Assembly: GCF_009932555.1 (NCBI RefSeq)
Contig: NZ_BLJO01000006.1
Location: 219,648 to 283,647 of the forward strand
Length of the DNA: 64,000 nt
Source of the DNA: Steroidobacter agaridevorans
GTDB taxonomy: Bacteria; Pseudomonadota; Gammaproteobacteria; Steroidobacterales; Steroidobacteraceae
Direction: 5' to 3'
This document shows, piece after piece, positions 27,095 to 34,391 of the stretch. A model generated the notes under the pieces. It was not told the origin of the DNA and made no database searches. It saw nothing but the letters and a program-made list of their open reading frames with translations. The translations under genes and the position numbers were made by a program. Each line of letters opens with the position of its first letter. The first letter of the stretch is position 1.

Positions 27095-27487
27095 CTATTT
27101 CTCGAGCGGACGCTTCTTCTCTTCCCACGCCTTCATGTCGCCGTCGAGATGTAGCAGCTTTTGGAAGCCGTTTTCTCGCAGGCGTTCAGCGCCCTTCTCT
27201 GCCCGAATGCCGGTGACGCAGTACAGGACGATGTCCTTGTCACCAGCATCGGCAACTTCCGAGATGCGCGAAGGCAGGTGCGTGTAAGGAATATTGATGG
27301 CGCCGGGAACATGGCCCGCCGCGAACTCTTCCGGCGTGCGCACGTCGAGGATCAACATCGAGGGATCCTTCTTCTCGATGCGTTTCAGCAGTGACGCCTG
27401 ATCGATCTTCGGAGTGTCGCTTGCATGAGAAACCGCGGCGAAGGTGAACGCCGCAGCCGCCAGTAACGAGTGAGCGAACCGGCGCAT
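27095..27487 (-). CDS. Exported rhodanese-domain protein
   Basis: The protein has 130 residues: a signal peptide (about 1-22, ending SHA) and a single rhodanese domain. The domain shows LILDVRTPEEFAAGHVPGAI and the active-site loop with Cys in IVLYCVTGIRAEKGAERL. The Cys suggests sulfur-transferase activity, here in the periplasm. It overlaps the stop of the cytochrome c gene by one base (TGATG) and is the last gene of the periplasmic redox operon. It converges with the PLP-enzyme gene, a sulfur-amino-acid enzyme; whether the two are connected is unknown. Confidence 0.87.
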   Translation of the reverse strand: MRRFAHSLLAAAAFTFAAVSHASDTPKIDQASLLKRIEKKDPSMLILDVRTPEEFAAGHVPGAINIPYTHLPSRISEVADAGDKDIVLYCVTGIRAEKGAERLRENGFQKLLHLDGDMKAWEEKKRPLEK

Positions 27488-27888
27488 CAGTGCTTGCCCG
27501 GCTCCAGCTTCACACCGCGACGTTCCCAGGTCGCATAGGTGAGCAACGCGGTCATCTTCGGATCGTCGGCCGCCAGCTCATCGCCTTCCAGCGGATTGCG
27601 AATACACCAGTTCACCATCTCCCAGAAGTTCGCGACCTTGCCCAGCTGCTTCTGGAACTTGGGATAGGTTTCCGGATGCGTGTTCGCGGCGTTCGGATGG
27701 CACTGCGCGCAAACCACGCCGTTCTTGCCGAGCTTGGCATCGGTCCACAGCGCGCGGCCTTCCTTCACAACGCCGTCGAACTGTTCCTGCCAGCGGGCCA
27801 GGTCTTCCTTGGTGAACTCATCGGCACTGGCCACAGCGGAGGCGCCCAGCGCCAGCGCGGCACAAGCAATGACGGATGCGATTTTCAT
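27487..27888 (-). CDS. Small periplasmic cytochrome c
   Basis: The protein has about 133 residues. A Sec signal (MKIASVIACAALALGASAVA) is followed by one haem site CAQCH at about 60-64. The second half (NFWEMVNWCIRNPLEGDELA, DPKMTALLTYATWERRG) recalls SoxA-like cytochromes, in which a lone Cys and the helix after it pack on the haem, but I do not claim SoxA function. Met residues are available as distal ligand. The ATG at 27888 is chosen for the signal peptide and the AAGG eight bases upstream. It probably shuttles electrons for the di-haem peroxidase-like protein of the operon. Confidence 0.85.
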   Translation of the reverse strand: MKIASVIACAALALGASAVASADEFTKEDLARWQEQFDGVVKEGRALWTDAKLGKNGVVCAQCHPNAANTHPETYPKFQKQLGKVANFWEMVNWCIRNPLEGDELAADDPKMTALLTYATWERRGVKLEPGKH

Positions 27889-27926
27889 GTGGGTAACCTT
27901 GGCGTCGTGAGCTGTAGGCGCGAGCC

Positions 27927-29000
27927 TCAATAGTGCATTTGGGGCGAGATGCGCTTGTCTTCATCCTGATAGGTCTGGTCCTTAGGATGCCCGGCCTGCG
28001 GATCGAACGCCACGGTTCGCGTGGTGTTGTTGTACAGATTGAACGTCGCGCTGGCGCGGCCGCTGTTCACATCGATGAACTGCCAGCCGGTGGCGTCGCG
28101 CTCGAAGAACGGATCGGCGCGATTCATCTGCACCGTCAGCTTCGGCAGCAACTGCTGGGCCTGCGCATAGCTTTGCGGATACGGCCACGGCCACGCCGTC
28201 GCCATCGCGGACGTGAACGCGATGTTGCCGATCTGGTTGTACTGGATCTGGTGCACGTGGCCGTAGAACACCGTGACCTTGTCGAACGGCGCGAGCAGCG
28301 CCTGCACCTGCTCCGCGTCCTCGGTCCAGAAATTCCAGCCCTTGTAGATCTTCTGCAGCGGCGAATGCGAGAACACCACGATCGGCGTGTCCTTCTTCAC
28401 CTTCGCCAGATCCTTCTTCAGCCACTCGCGCTGCTGGTCGCCGACCATGAACGGCGAGCCGTTCGGATTGTCCAGACCGGCCATCTCGGCCATGCGCTGC
28501 TCGGCGCTCGGCCAGCGGTTGAAGGTCCACTCGTCGTACGTGAGGATGCTGTTCAACACCACGAAGTGCACACCCTTGTGGTTGAAGCTGTAGTACTGCT
28601 TGCCGAACAGCTTCGACCAGTATTCGCCCAGGTCGAGGTAGTAATCGTGCTCGCCCATGACGTGGTAGACCTTGCCATTGAGCTTGGAAAGGATCTCCGC
28701 GCCGTGATCCAGCTCGGGCTTGCTCCCCATCTGCGCCAGGTCGCCGCCGTACATGATGAAGTCCGGCTTCGGCGTGAGCAGATTCGTCTCAGCGACTGCG
28801 CGGATCAGACCGCGATCCCAGTTGCGCACGAACTGCGTGCCTTTGATCTGCTGAATGTGCGAGTCCGAGATGTACGCGAACGTGAAGTTGTCGCTCGGCT
28901 TCGCGAATGCCAGCTCCACCATGGTCAGCGGCAGCGCCGCGGCGCCGACACTCACCGTCGATGTTTTGATGAAACTGCGGCGATCGTATTTGATGTCCAT
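27927..29000 (-). CDS. Tat-exported calcineurin-like metallophosphoesterase
   Basis: The protein has 357 residues. The N-terminus carries a twin-arginine signal (DRRSFIKTSTVSVGAAALPL). The metallophosphoesterase motifs are complete and in order: AYISDSH, MYGGDLAQMG, VMGEHDYY (with Glu where most have Asn), VVFSHSPL and FYGHVHQIQYN. The GEHD instead of GNHD is a notable change in a metal-bridging position. The Tat signal suggests folding with metals in the cytoplasm before export. It begins one base after the peroxidase-like gene stop and precedes the cytochrome c gene by 38 bases. The substrate is unknown. Confidence 0.88.
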   Translation of the reverse strand: MDIKYDRRSFIKTSTVSVGAAALPLTMVELAFAKPSDNFTFAYISDSHIQQIKGTQFVRNWDRGLIRAVAETNLLTPKPDFIMYGGDLAQMGSKPELDHGAEILSKLNGKVYHVMGEHDYYLDLGEYWSKLFGKQYYSFNHKGVHFVVLNSILTYDEWTFNRWPSAEQRMAEMAGLDNPNGSPFMVGDQQREWLKKDLAKVKKDTPIVVFSHSPLQKIYKGWNFWTEDAEQVQALLAPFDKVTVFYGHVHQIQYNQIGNIAFTSAMATAWPWPYPQSYAQAQQLLPKLTVQMNRADPFFERDATGWQFIDVNSGRASATFNLYNNTTRTVAFDPQAGHPKDQTYQDEDKRISPQMHY

Positions 29001-29001
29001 G

Positions 29002-30234
29002 TTACATCCCCTCTCCGCCGCTACCGGAATTGCTGGCTGGCGTTACCGGACTGGCGTTCGCCACCGTCGTGGTCTTCACATTGCAGGAAGCAGGATTCGC
29101 CGCTGCGGCCTTCTGCGCGGCGAACTGCGGGCTGGTCAACGACTCCATGAACGCGACCAGGTCGCTGATTTCATCGTCGGTGAGATTGAGCGGGCGAATG
29201 CCGCCGCTCAGGAAGTCGTTCACCGGATCGTCTTTCTTGGTGACGCCGCCGTTGTTGTAGTGTTCGACCACATCGCGCAGCGTCTTCAAGCTGCCGTCAT
29301 GCATGAACGGCGCGGTCACCGCGACGTTACGCAACGTCGAAGTCTTGAATGCGCCGATCTCATCGAGCGTCTCGGTCACGGCGAAGCGGCCCAGCTCGGA
29401 GACTTTCGGGTTCGTGAGCACGGCCTTGTCGACGTCCGTACCCGCGCTCTTCGCGGTCAGGAATGCCGGCGCAAACTGCGGGATTTCCTGTTGAATGCGA
29501 TTCACGCCGACACCGATGTTGTGGAAGCGGTTGTCGGTAAACAGCGCGTAGTCCTGCTCCATCGTATGGCACGAGACGCAGCGGCCCTTGGTGAGGAAGA
29601 CGTTGAAGCCGCGCTTCACCTGGTCGTTCACGGCTTTCTCATCGCCGCCGTAATACCAGCGATCGAACGGCGAATCGCCCGACACGATGGTGCGCTCGAA
29701 GCTGGCGATGGCCTGCTGCACTTCCTTCATCGTGATCTGCTCGCCTTCCTTGTCGAACACTTTCTTGAAGCGTGCGACGTAGTCGGGATCGGTGCGCACG
29801 ATCTTCAGCACCGGATCGTGATTCACCAGGCCCATCTCCACCGGATTGACGATGGGATGCTGAGCCTGGTCTTCCATGTCGAGCGAACGGCCGTCCCAGA
29901 AGAACAGCTTGTAGTACGCGGAGTTGATCACCGTCGGCGCGTTGCGCGTGCCGGTGAGTTTGTTGATGCCTTCCGACGTCACGAGCGGACTATCGGTGAA
30001 CGCTTTCTTCGGATCGTGACAAGTCGCGCAGCTCACTTCGCCGGTGCTGCTGAAACGCTTGTCGTTGAAGAGCTTGTCGCCGAGCGCGATTTTCTCGGGC
30101 GTTTGCGGATTGTTGGCTGGGACGGGCACGGGAGGCAGGCCCAACGGTTGGGCGAGCGCGGCTCCCATCGCAAACAGGCCAGACAAAATGCTGGCGCACG
30201 TCGCCACGCGCACGGTATGAATCGGCGGTCCCAT
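29002..30234 (-). CDS. Di-haem cytochrome c peroxidase/MauG-family protein
   Basis: The protein has 410 residues with a Sec signal (to about residue 29, ALA-QP). Two haem motifs are seen: CATCH at about 69-73 and CVSCH at about 219-223. Between them are FWDGRSLDMEDQAQHPIVNP and EMG of the peroxidase/MauG fold, and a late PFMHDGSLKTLRDVVEHYNN. The family reduces H2O2 or oxidises protein or small-molecule partners using electrons from cytochromes. The C-terminal 40 residues are low-complexity (Ala, Ser, Gly). GGGGAG lies seven bases before the ATG. It is the first gene of an operon with a metallophosphoesterase, a cytochrome c and a rhodanese. Confidence 0.9.
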   Translation of the reverse strand: MGPPIHTVRVATCASILSGLFAMGAALAQPLGLPPVPVPANNPQTPEKIALGDKLFNDKRFSSTGEVSCATCHDPKKAFTDSPLVTSEGINKLTGTRNAPTVINSAYYKLFFWDGRSLDMEDQAQHPIVNPVEMGLVNHDPVLKIVRTDPDYVARFKKVFDKEGEQITMKEVQQAIASFERTIVSGDSPFDRWYYGGDEKAVNDQVKRGFNVFLTKGRCVSCHTMEQDYALFTDNRFHNIGVGVNRIQQEIPQFAPAFLTAKSAGTDVDKAVLTNPKVSELGRFAVTETLDEIGAFKTSTLRNVAVTAPFMHDGSLKTLRDVVEHYNNGGVTKKDDPVNDFLSGGIRPLNLTDDEISDLVAFMESLTSPQFAAQKAAAANPASCNVKTTTVANASPVTPASNSGSGGEGM

Positions 30235-30283
30235 GCTGTGTCTCCCCTGCGAGGCTGCGCTCGTTTCTGAGTCGTAGCCCTTG

Positions 30284-30305
30284 TCTAAATTAGATTTAGT
30301 CTAAT
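30284..30305. promoter_or_regulatory. Compound dyad upstream of the peroxidase operon
   Basis: Two inverted repeats share an arm: TCTAA-A-TTAGA (30284-30294) and ATTAGA-N5-TCTAAT (30289-30305). The AT-rich block stands out in this GC-rich DNA and lies about 50-70 bases before the peroxidase-like start. The second dyad resembles a LysR-type box (TTAGA-N5-TCTAA with T-N11-A symmetry). It overlaps the stop codon of the LysR-like fragment. Confidence 0.5.
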
Positions 30306-30627
30306 CAATGGGCAAGCGGTGACAATTGATCTCTTCAATAAGAGCCTCCGCGGCAACGGCTGGACGAGTGCGGCCGTTGCGGCTGACGGAGACGATACGA
30401 TCGGCTGCACGCACAGCGACGCGAGCGAAGCGAAGCACTTTGCGGCCATCGTCGGTGAGCGCGACATGCGAGCGATCGCGCTCGAACAAACGCACGCCGA
30501 GATATTCCTCGAGCTTGCGCAACTGAATGCTGAGCGTGGATTGAGTGACGGAGCAGCGCTCCGCCGCACGCGTGAAGTTCAGGCACTCGGCAAGTGCGAT
30601 GAGGTAGCGCAAGGCGCGAATGGACAT
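30301..30627 (-). pseudogene. LysR-type regulator fragment (DNA-binding domain only)
   Basis: The 108 residues contain a complete LysR winged helix: MSIRALRYLIALAECLNFTR, AAERCSVTQSTLSIQLRKLE and EYLGVRLFERDRSHVALTDD. The linker helix follows (ARVAVRAADRIVSV), then unrelated residues ending in HRLPID. The whole effector domain of about 200 residues is missing, and no frame downstream continues it because the peroxidase promoter starts there. The N-terminus is most like OxyR/CysB-group regulators that read TTAGA-type boxes, which fits a peroxidase operon. It could be a truncated pseudogene or a functional stand-alone HTH. Confidence 0.6.
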
Positions 30628-30772
30628 GCGACCCTCGTTCTTCGAACCCCTGATTGCGCCCGAAAATACACCGCGTCCGTGTCAGCCGCCAGCACGCTAA
30701 ACGCAATCGCGACCCATTGTTCGGCAGTTATTTCCGATCAGTCTGATCGAAAGAATCGATTGCGCGCGCCAT

Positions 30773-31264
30773 TCAGCGGCCATTGCCGAGCTTTTGTAAG
30801 GCTGACCCGGTGACGCGATAGATGGTCCACTCATTCATCGGCGCCGCGCCGAGGCTCTTGTAGAAATCGATGGCGCGCTGATTCCAATCGAGCACCGACC
30901 ATTCCAGCCGACCGCAGTTACGCTCGAGCGCGATGCCCGCCAGACGACGCAGCAGCTGCTCGCCATAGCCACGGCCGCGATACTGCTGACGGACGTACAA
31001 GTCTTCGAGATAGATGCCGGGCTTGGCCAGGAACGTCGAGAAGTTGTGAAAGTAGAGCGCAAAACCCGCGACTTCGCCGCCGGGCTGCAGCCCCCCCATG
31101 ATCACTTCGGCTTTTGGCTTCGGACCGAACAGCTGCTCGTGCAGCTGCTCTTCGGTCGCCGTCACTTCATGCAGCAGCCGCTCGAACTCCGCGAGCTCGC
31201 GAATCAACTGCAGGATCGTCGGCACGTCGGCCGGCGTCGCCGGCTCAATGTGCAGGCTGGTCAT
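30773..31264 (-). CDS. GNAT-family acetyltransferase (SSAT-like)
   Basis: The protein has 163 residues. It fits the spermidine/spermine acetyltransferase-like GNAT group: IEPATPADVPTILQLIRELA and EFERLLHEV at the start, GFALYFHNFSTFLAKPGIYL, then motif A EDLYVRQQYRGRGYGEQLL and the late RLEWSVLDWNQRAIDFYKSL. Q/RxxGxG is present as QYRGRGYG. The substrate may be an amine or small molecule; SSAT-like members also act on thialysine. It is a single minus-strand gene, divergent from a LysR gene 143 bases away. Confidence 0.88.
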   Translation of the reverse strand: MTSLHIEPATPADVPTILQLIRELAEFERLLHEVTATEEQLHEQLFGPKPKAEVIMGGLQPGGEVAGFALYFHNFSTFLAKPGIYLEDLYVRQQYRGRGYGEQLLRRLAGIALERNCGRLEWSVLDWNQRAIDFYKSLGAAPMNEWTIYRVTGSALQKLGNGR

Positions 31265-31407
31265 GGCTTGCTCCCACCGCGCTTGGCACCGCCGTCATCG
31301 TACCTTGCATCATTAAGTGAATCGATATATTTTCGCTGCGCATGCGAGGGTTCGTGTAGCGTTTCGGGTTCATGGATTAAAAGAATTTTGAACGAAGCGG
31401 CGGAACG

Positions 31408-32328
31408 ATGGGCGCTGACAACAAATTGCCTTTGAACGCCCTGCGGGCCTTCGAGGCCGTCGCCGCCCATTTGAGCTTCACGGGCGCGGCCCAGTCGCTG
31501 AACGTCACGACCGCGGCCGTCAGCTCGCACATCAAGTCCCTCGAAGAATTCCTCGAGACCCCACTGTTCGTCCGGCACAGCCGCTCGGTGCGCCTCACGC
31601 CACAGGGTGCGCGTTTGCTGCCTGGCGTGCAACGAGGCATGGGCGAGCTGACACGGGCCGTCGACCAGTTACGGCTCGATCGCAGCAGCGGTTTGCTGAA
31701 CATCAGCCTGCTCGGCTCGTTCCTGCAAAAGTGGCTGCTGCCGCGGCTCGGCGATTTCTATCAGAAGCATCCCGAGGTGGACCTGCGCTTCAGCGCCAGT
31801 CGCGAGCTCGTCGATTTCATGCAGACGGATTTTCACGCGGCGGTTCGGTATGGCTCGGGCAGCTGGCCGCAGTTGCAGGCGGAGAAGATGCTCGACGATT
31901 GGGTGTTCCCGGTCGCCAGCCCCGCGCTCCACGCCAAGCTCGGTCCGATTGCGACTTTGGGTGATCTGAACAAGTACCCGCTGCTTCACAGCGCAAGCGA
32001 GCCGTGGGTGGATTGGCTTCGCCGAGTCGGAGGCGATACGACACGCATCGAGCGAGGGCCGATCCTCGATGATTCGGCGTCGGTGTTGGCCGCGGCTGAA
32101 CAAGGTCATGGGTTGGTGTTGGCGAGATGGTCGCTGGTGGCGGGCGATCTCGCGTCGGGACGGCTGGTGCGCCCGTCGACGCAGAGTGTGAGGCAGCACA
32201 ACTCGTATTACTTCGTCGCACCGGCGCATAACTTCGAAGTGCCGAAGGTCATTCGATTCAGAGATTGGCTACGAGAAGTCTGCAGCGAGTTTCCGCCGCC
32301 GGAAGGCGAGAGGTTGGAACCTCAATAG
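31408..32328 (+). CDS. LysR-family regulator (GcvA-like)
   Basis: The protein has 306 residues. The N-terminal winged helix (LPLNALRAFEAVAAHLSFTG, AAQSLNVTTAAVSSHIKSLE) has the LPPL-type start seen in GcvA/AmpR regulators. The periplasmic-binding-like effector domain follows (LLNISLLGSFLQKWLLPRLG, FHAAVRYGSGSWP). It stands alone, diverging from the GNAT gene. AT-rich sequence (ATCGATATATTTT, around 31321-31333) in the shared intergenic region is a likely promoter and LysR site. A terminator follows the gene. The target is unknown. Confidence 0.9.
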   Translation: MGADNKLPLNALRAFEAVAAHLSFTGAAQSLNVTTAAVSSHIKSLEEFLETPLFVRHSRSVRLTPQGARLLPGVQRGMGELTRAVDQLRLDRSSGLLNISLLGSFLQKWLLPRLGDFYQKHPEVDLRFSASRELVDFMQTDFHAAVRYGSGSWPQLQAEKMLDDWVFPVASPALHAKLGPIATLGDLNKYPLLHSASEPWVDWLRRVGGDTTRIERGPILDDSASVLAAAEQGHGLVLARWSLVAGDLASGRLVRPSTQSVRQHNSYYFVAPAHNFEVPKVIRFRDWLREVCSEFPPPEGERLEPQ

Positions 32329-32336
32329 TTGGGGCG

Positions 32337-32376
32337 GCCCCCACCCCCCCGAAGCGGGCGAGGGGCTATTTTTTTA
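32337..32376 (+). terminator. Probable terminator of the LysR gene
   Basis: An interrupted stem pairs GCCCC (32337-32341) with GGGGC (32362-32366) and CCCG (32348-32351) with CGGG (32355-32358), followed by TATTTTTTT. It starts nine bases after the stop codon. Confidence 0.6.
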
Positions 32377-32408
32377 GATACAACCGCACGCGTTGCCACC
32401 CAGGACTC

Positions 32409-32429
32409 GCGCCCGCCGAAGGCGGGCGC
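32409..32429. repeat. Perfect GC-rich hairpin downstream of the doxX-like gene
   Basis: GCGCCCGCC-GAA-GGCGGGCGC is a nine-base perfect inverted repeat with a three-base loop. It lies 17 bases beyond the end of the minus-strand DoxX gene and has no T tract on that strand, so it may protect the RNA 3' end or be a REP-like element. A single copy is seen here. Confidence 0.5.
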
Positions 32430-32445
32430 ACATCTAAGGAATCTC

Positions 32446-32862
32446 TTACGCGAGGGTCGCCGCAGCCGATCCGAGCGTACTCTTCACGCGCGCCGGCGCA
32501 GCCTGCAGCGCGACCACCGCACTGATAACAACCAAGAACACCGGATATTCCCACCCGCCGCCGGCATTGCTGAACACCCAGCCATTGCCGATGTGCACCC
32601 ACAGCGCCCCCAACAGCACCGGAATCAAACCCAACGCAACCCACCTCGTGCGGTAATTGATCACCAACAGCACCCCGCCCACCGTCTCCAACGCGAACAC
32701 CACATACGCCAGCGCTCCGGGCAATCCGATCGACGCAAAGTACTGCGCCGTGCCCGCGAGCGTGAACGTGAAGAACTTCAGAATCAGACCGTGAGCAATG
32801 AACATGAGACCCAGCGAGACGCGTAACAACGCATTGCCGACCTGTTGCGGACTGGAGAACAT
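32446..32862 (-). CDS. DoxX-family membrane protein
   Basis: The protein has 138 residues and four hydrophobic helices. DoxX signs are RVSLGLMFIAHGLILKFFTF near the start, YFASIGLPGALAYVVFALET, and GGVLLVINYRTRWVALGLIP. The C-terminus GNGWVFSNAGGGWEYPVFLV is also typical. DoxX proteins are linked to thiol or sulfur redox at the membrane in several bacteria; the role here is not shown. The ATG at 32862 has AGAGGTG six bases upstream and removes a His-rich leader that a further start would add. It lies 65 bases after a rhodanese gene on the same strand, and both diverge from a LysR gene. Confidence 0.88.
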   Translation of the reverse strand: MFSSPQQVGNALLRVSLGLMFIAHGLILKFFTFTLAGTAQYFASIGLPGALAYVVFALETVGGVLLVINYRTRWVALGLIPVLLGALWVHIGNGWVFSNAGGGWEYPVFLVVISAVVALQAAPARVKSTLGSAAATLA

Positions 32863-32927
32863 GACAACACCTCTTGAATGATGATGATGATCGATCAACG
32901 GAATCGAGCTTCAGCCCGGCAGAGCGC

Positions 32928-33290
32928 TCAGCGCTCGACGGGCAAATCGTTCTTGACCCAAGCCTCGAAGCCGCCTTCCATCTCGACGACGGGAATGCCG
33001 GCCGACGCCAGTTCGACGGCCGCGGCTGCGGCGAGCTTGCAGGTCTGGCTATAGCAATAAAGAACGGCCGTGCGATCCTTGCGAAGGCCGGCGAGCGTGT
33101 GCCACTTGCCCTGGGGAAGGTTGATGGCGCCGGGAATGTGGCCGGCCTGATAATCGCTGGGCAGCCGGACATCGACGATGACGATGGGCTCGTTCCGGCG
33201 CAGCTGGCCGCTGAGCTCGTACGGGCCGGTGAGAAAAGCCAGCTTCTGGGCGAAAAAATCCCGCGCCTGGAGGGTATCCTGAGTGGACAT
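32928..33290 (-). CDS. Cytoplasmic rhodanese-domain protein
   Basis: The protein has about 120 residues and a single rhodanese domain: VIVDVRLPSDYQAGHIPGAI and the active-site loop LYCYSQTCKLAAAAAVEL. The loop carries two Cys; by position the first corresponds to the catalytic one. No signal peptide. The ATG at 33290 has AAGGTG six bases upstream. It is divergent from a LysR gene 120 bases away, which is the likely regulator of this gene and the doxX-like gene behind it. Confidence 0.86.
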   Translation of the reverse strand: MSTQDTLQARDFFAQKLAFLTGPYELSGQLRRNEPIVIVDVRLPSDYQAGHIPGAINLPQGKWHTLAGLRKDRTAVLYCYSQTCKLAAAAAVELASAGIPVVEMEGGFEAWVKNDLPVER

Positions 33291-33409
33291 GACAGCACCT
33301 TGTTCGGCGGCCAGGCGACGCCCGACCTGATGGGTGCTACGGTAGTCCCAGCGCCGGCGCCGGATCATCGGCCCTGGCGGCATGGGATTTATTCCCCAAG
33401 TTGACCCAA

Positions 33410-34333
33410 ATGCAAAACCTCACCGACATCGCAATCTTCGTCAAAGTAGTCGAGCTCTCCAGCTTCACGGCCGCGGCCGAGGCGCTGGAAATGTCACAGC
33501 CCGTGGTCAGCAAGGCTGTCACCCGCCTGGAGGAGAAACTGGGGGCGCGATTGTTGAATCGCACGACACGCCGGCTCAGTCTCACCGAAGCCGGCGCGGA
33601 GTTGTTTCGCCGCAGCGGCAGCGCCCTGCGTGAGATAGAGAACGCCGAGCTCGAAGTCGCGCGTTTTCAAACCGAGCCGCGCGGCACGCTGCGCGTGTCT
33701 GCACCGATGTCTTTCAGCATCCTGCAGCTCGGCCCGGCAATACAAACATTCATGGAGCGTTATCCGGGCGTGACCGTGGAGCTGAGTCTGGACGATCGGC
33801 AAGTCGATCTGGTCGAAGAAGGATTCGACGTCGCGATCCGCATCGGACGCCTGCGAGATTCAAACTTGATCGCGCGCAAGATCGCGCCGACGCGCCAGGT
33901 CATCTGCGCCTCGCCTGCGTATCTCGCGAAGCACGGCACACCGGAGCGTCCCGAAGATCTGCTCGAGCACAACTGCATCCTCTATACGCCGCTGAGCACG
34001 CCGCGCGAATGGCGCTTCACCGATAGCGACGGTCAGGAACATGTGGTGCCGGTGAATGGGAATCTTCACACCAACAACGGGCTGGTGAACCGCGCAGCCG
34101 CCATCGCGGGCGGCGGCATCATCCAGCTGCCGACGTTTTATTTGGGCGATCAACTGCGCTCGGGCGAGTTGAAGCCGTTGCTATGCAAGTTCAGTCCACC
34201 GGAAATTGCCGTGCACGCGGTCTATCCGGAGCGGCGCAATCTGATGCCGAAGGTGCGAGCGTTCGTCGACTTTGTCGCGAACACGTTCGGGCCGGAGCCG
34301 CCGTGGGAGAAAGGCTGGTCGCTGGAGGACTGA
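33410..34333 (+). CDS. LysR-family regulator (CrgA/DhmR-like group)
   Basis: The protein has about 307 residues. HTH: NLTDIAIFVKVVELSSFTAA, AAEALEMSQPVVSKAVTRLE, with LNRTTRRLSLTEAG. Effector domain: LRVSAPMSFSILQLGPAIQT, VELSLDDRQVDLVEEGFDVA, IRIGRLRDSNLIARKIAPTR. This is the common group that controls divergent oxidoreductases or small redox proteins. The divergent neighbours here are a rhodanese and a DoxX protein, so a redox or sulfur signal is plausible but inferred. A TTG at 33401 is a possible alternative start. Confidence 0.9.
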   Translation: MQNLTDIAIFVKVVELSSFTAAAEALEMSQPVVSKAVTRLEEKLGARLLNRTTRRLSLTEAGAELFRRSGSALREIENAELEVARFQTEPRGTLRVSAPMSFSILQLGPAIQTFMERYPGVTVELSLDDRQVDLVEEGFDVAIRIGRLRDSNLIARKIAPTRQVICASPAYLAKHGTPERPEDLLEHNCILYTPLSTPREWRFTDSDGQEHVVPVNGNLHTNNGLVNRAAAIAGGGIIQLPTFYLGDQLRSGELKPLLCKFSPPEIAVHAVYPERRNLMPKVRAFVDFVANTFGPEPPWEKGWSLED

Positions 34334-34344
34334 CGCAAATAAAG

Positions 34345-34375
34345 AACGCCGCTCGAGATCGAGCGGCGTTTTGTT
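34345..34375. terminator. Bidirectional intrinsic terminator
   Basis: An 11-base perfect stem AACGCCGCTCG/CGAGCGGCGTT (34345-34355 with 34360-34370) and a four-base loop are followed by TTGTTT on the plus strand; the minus strand has TTCTTT after the stem. It separates the converging LysR and TonB-receptor genes. Confidence 0.9.
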
Positions 34376-34391
34376 TCGGTCTACGATCAGA

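Noticed and set aside
27933-29150. A plus-strand frame of about 400 codons opposite the metallophosphoesterase.
   Set aside because: The opposite strand has all phosphoesterase motifs and a Tat signal; the plus frame has none.
32337-32429. Two neighbouring GC-rich hairpins considered as a repeat array or REP cluster.
   Set aside because: The arms differ in length and sequence and I found no further copies; one is better explained as a terminator.
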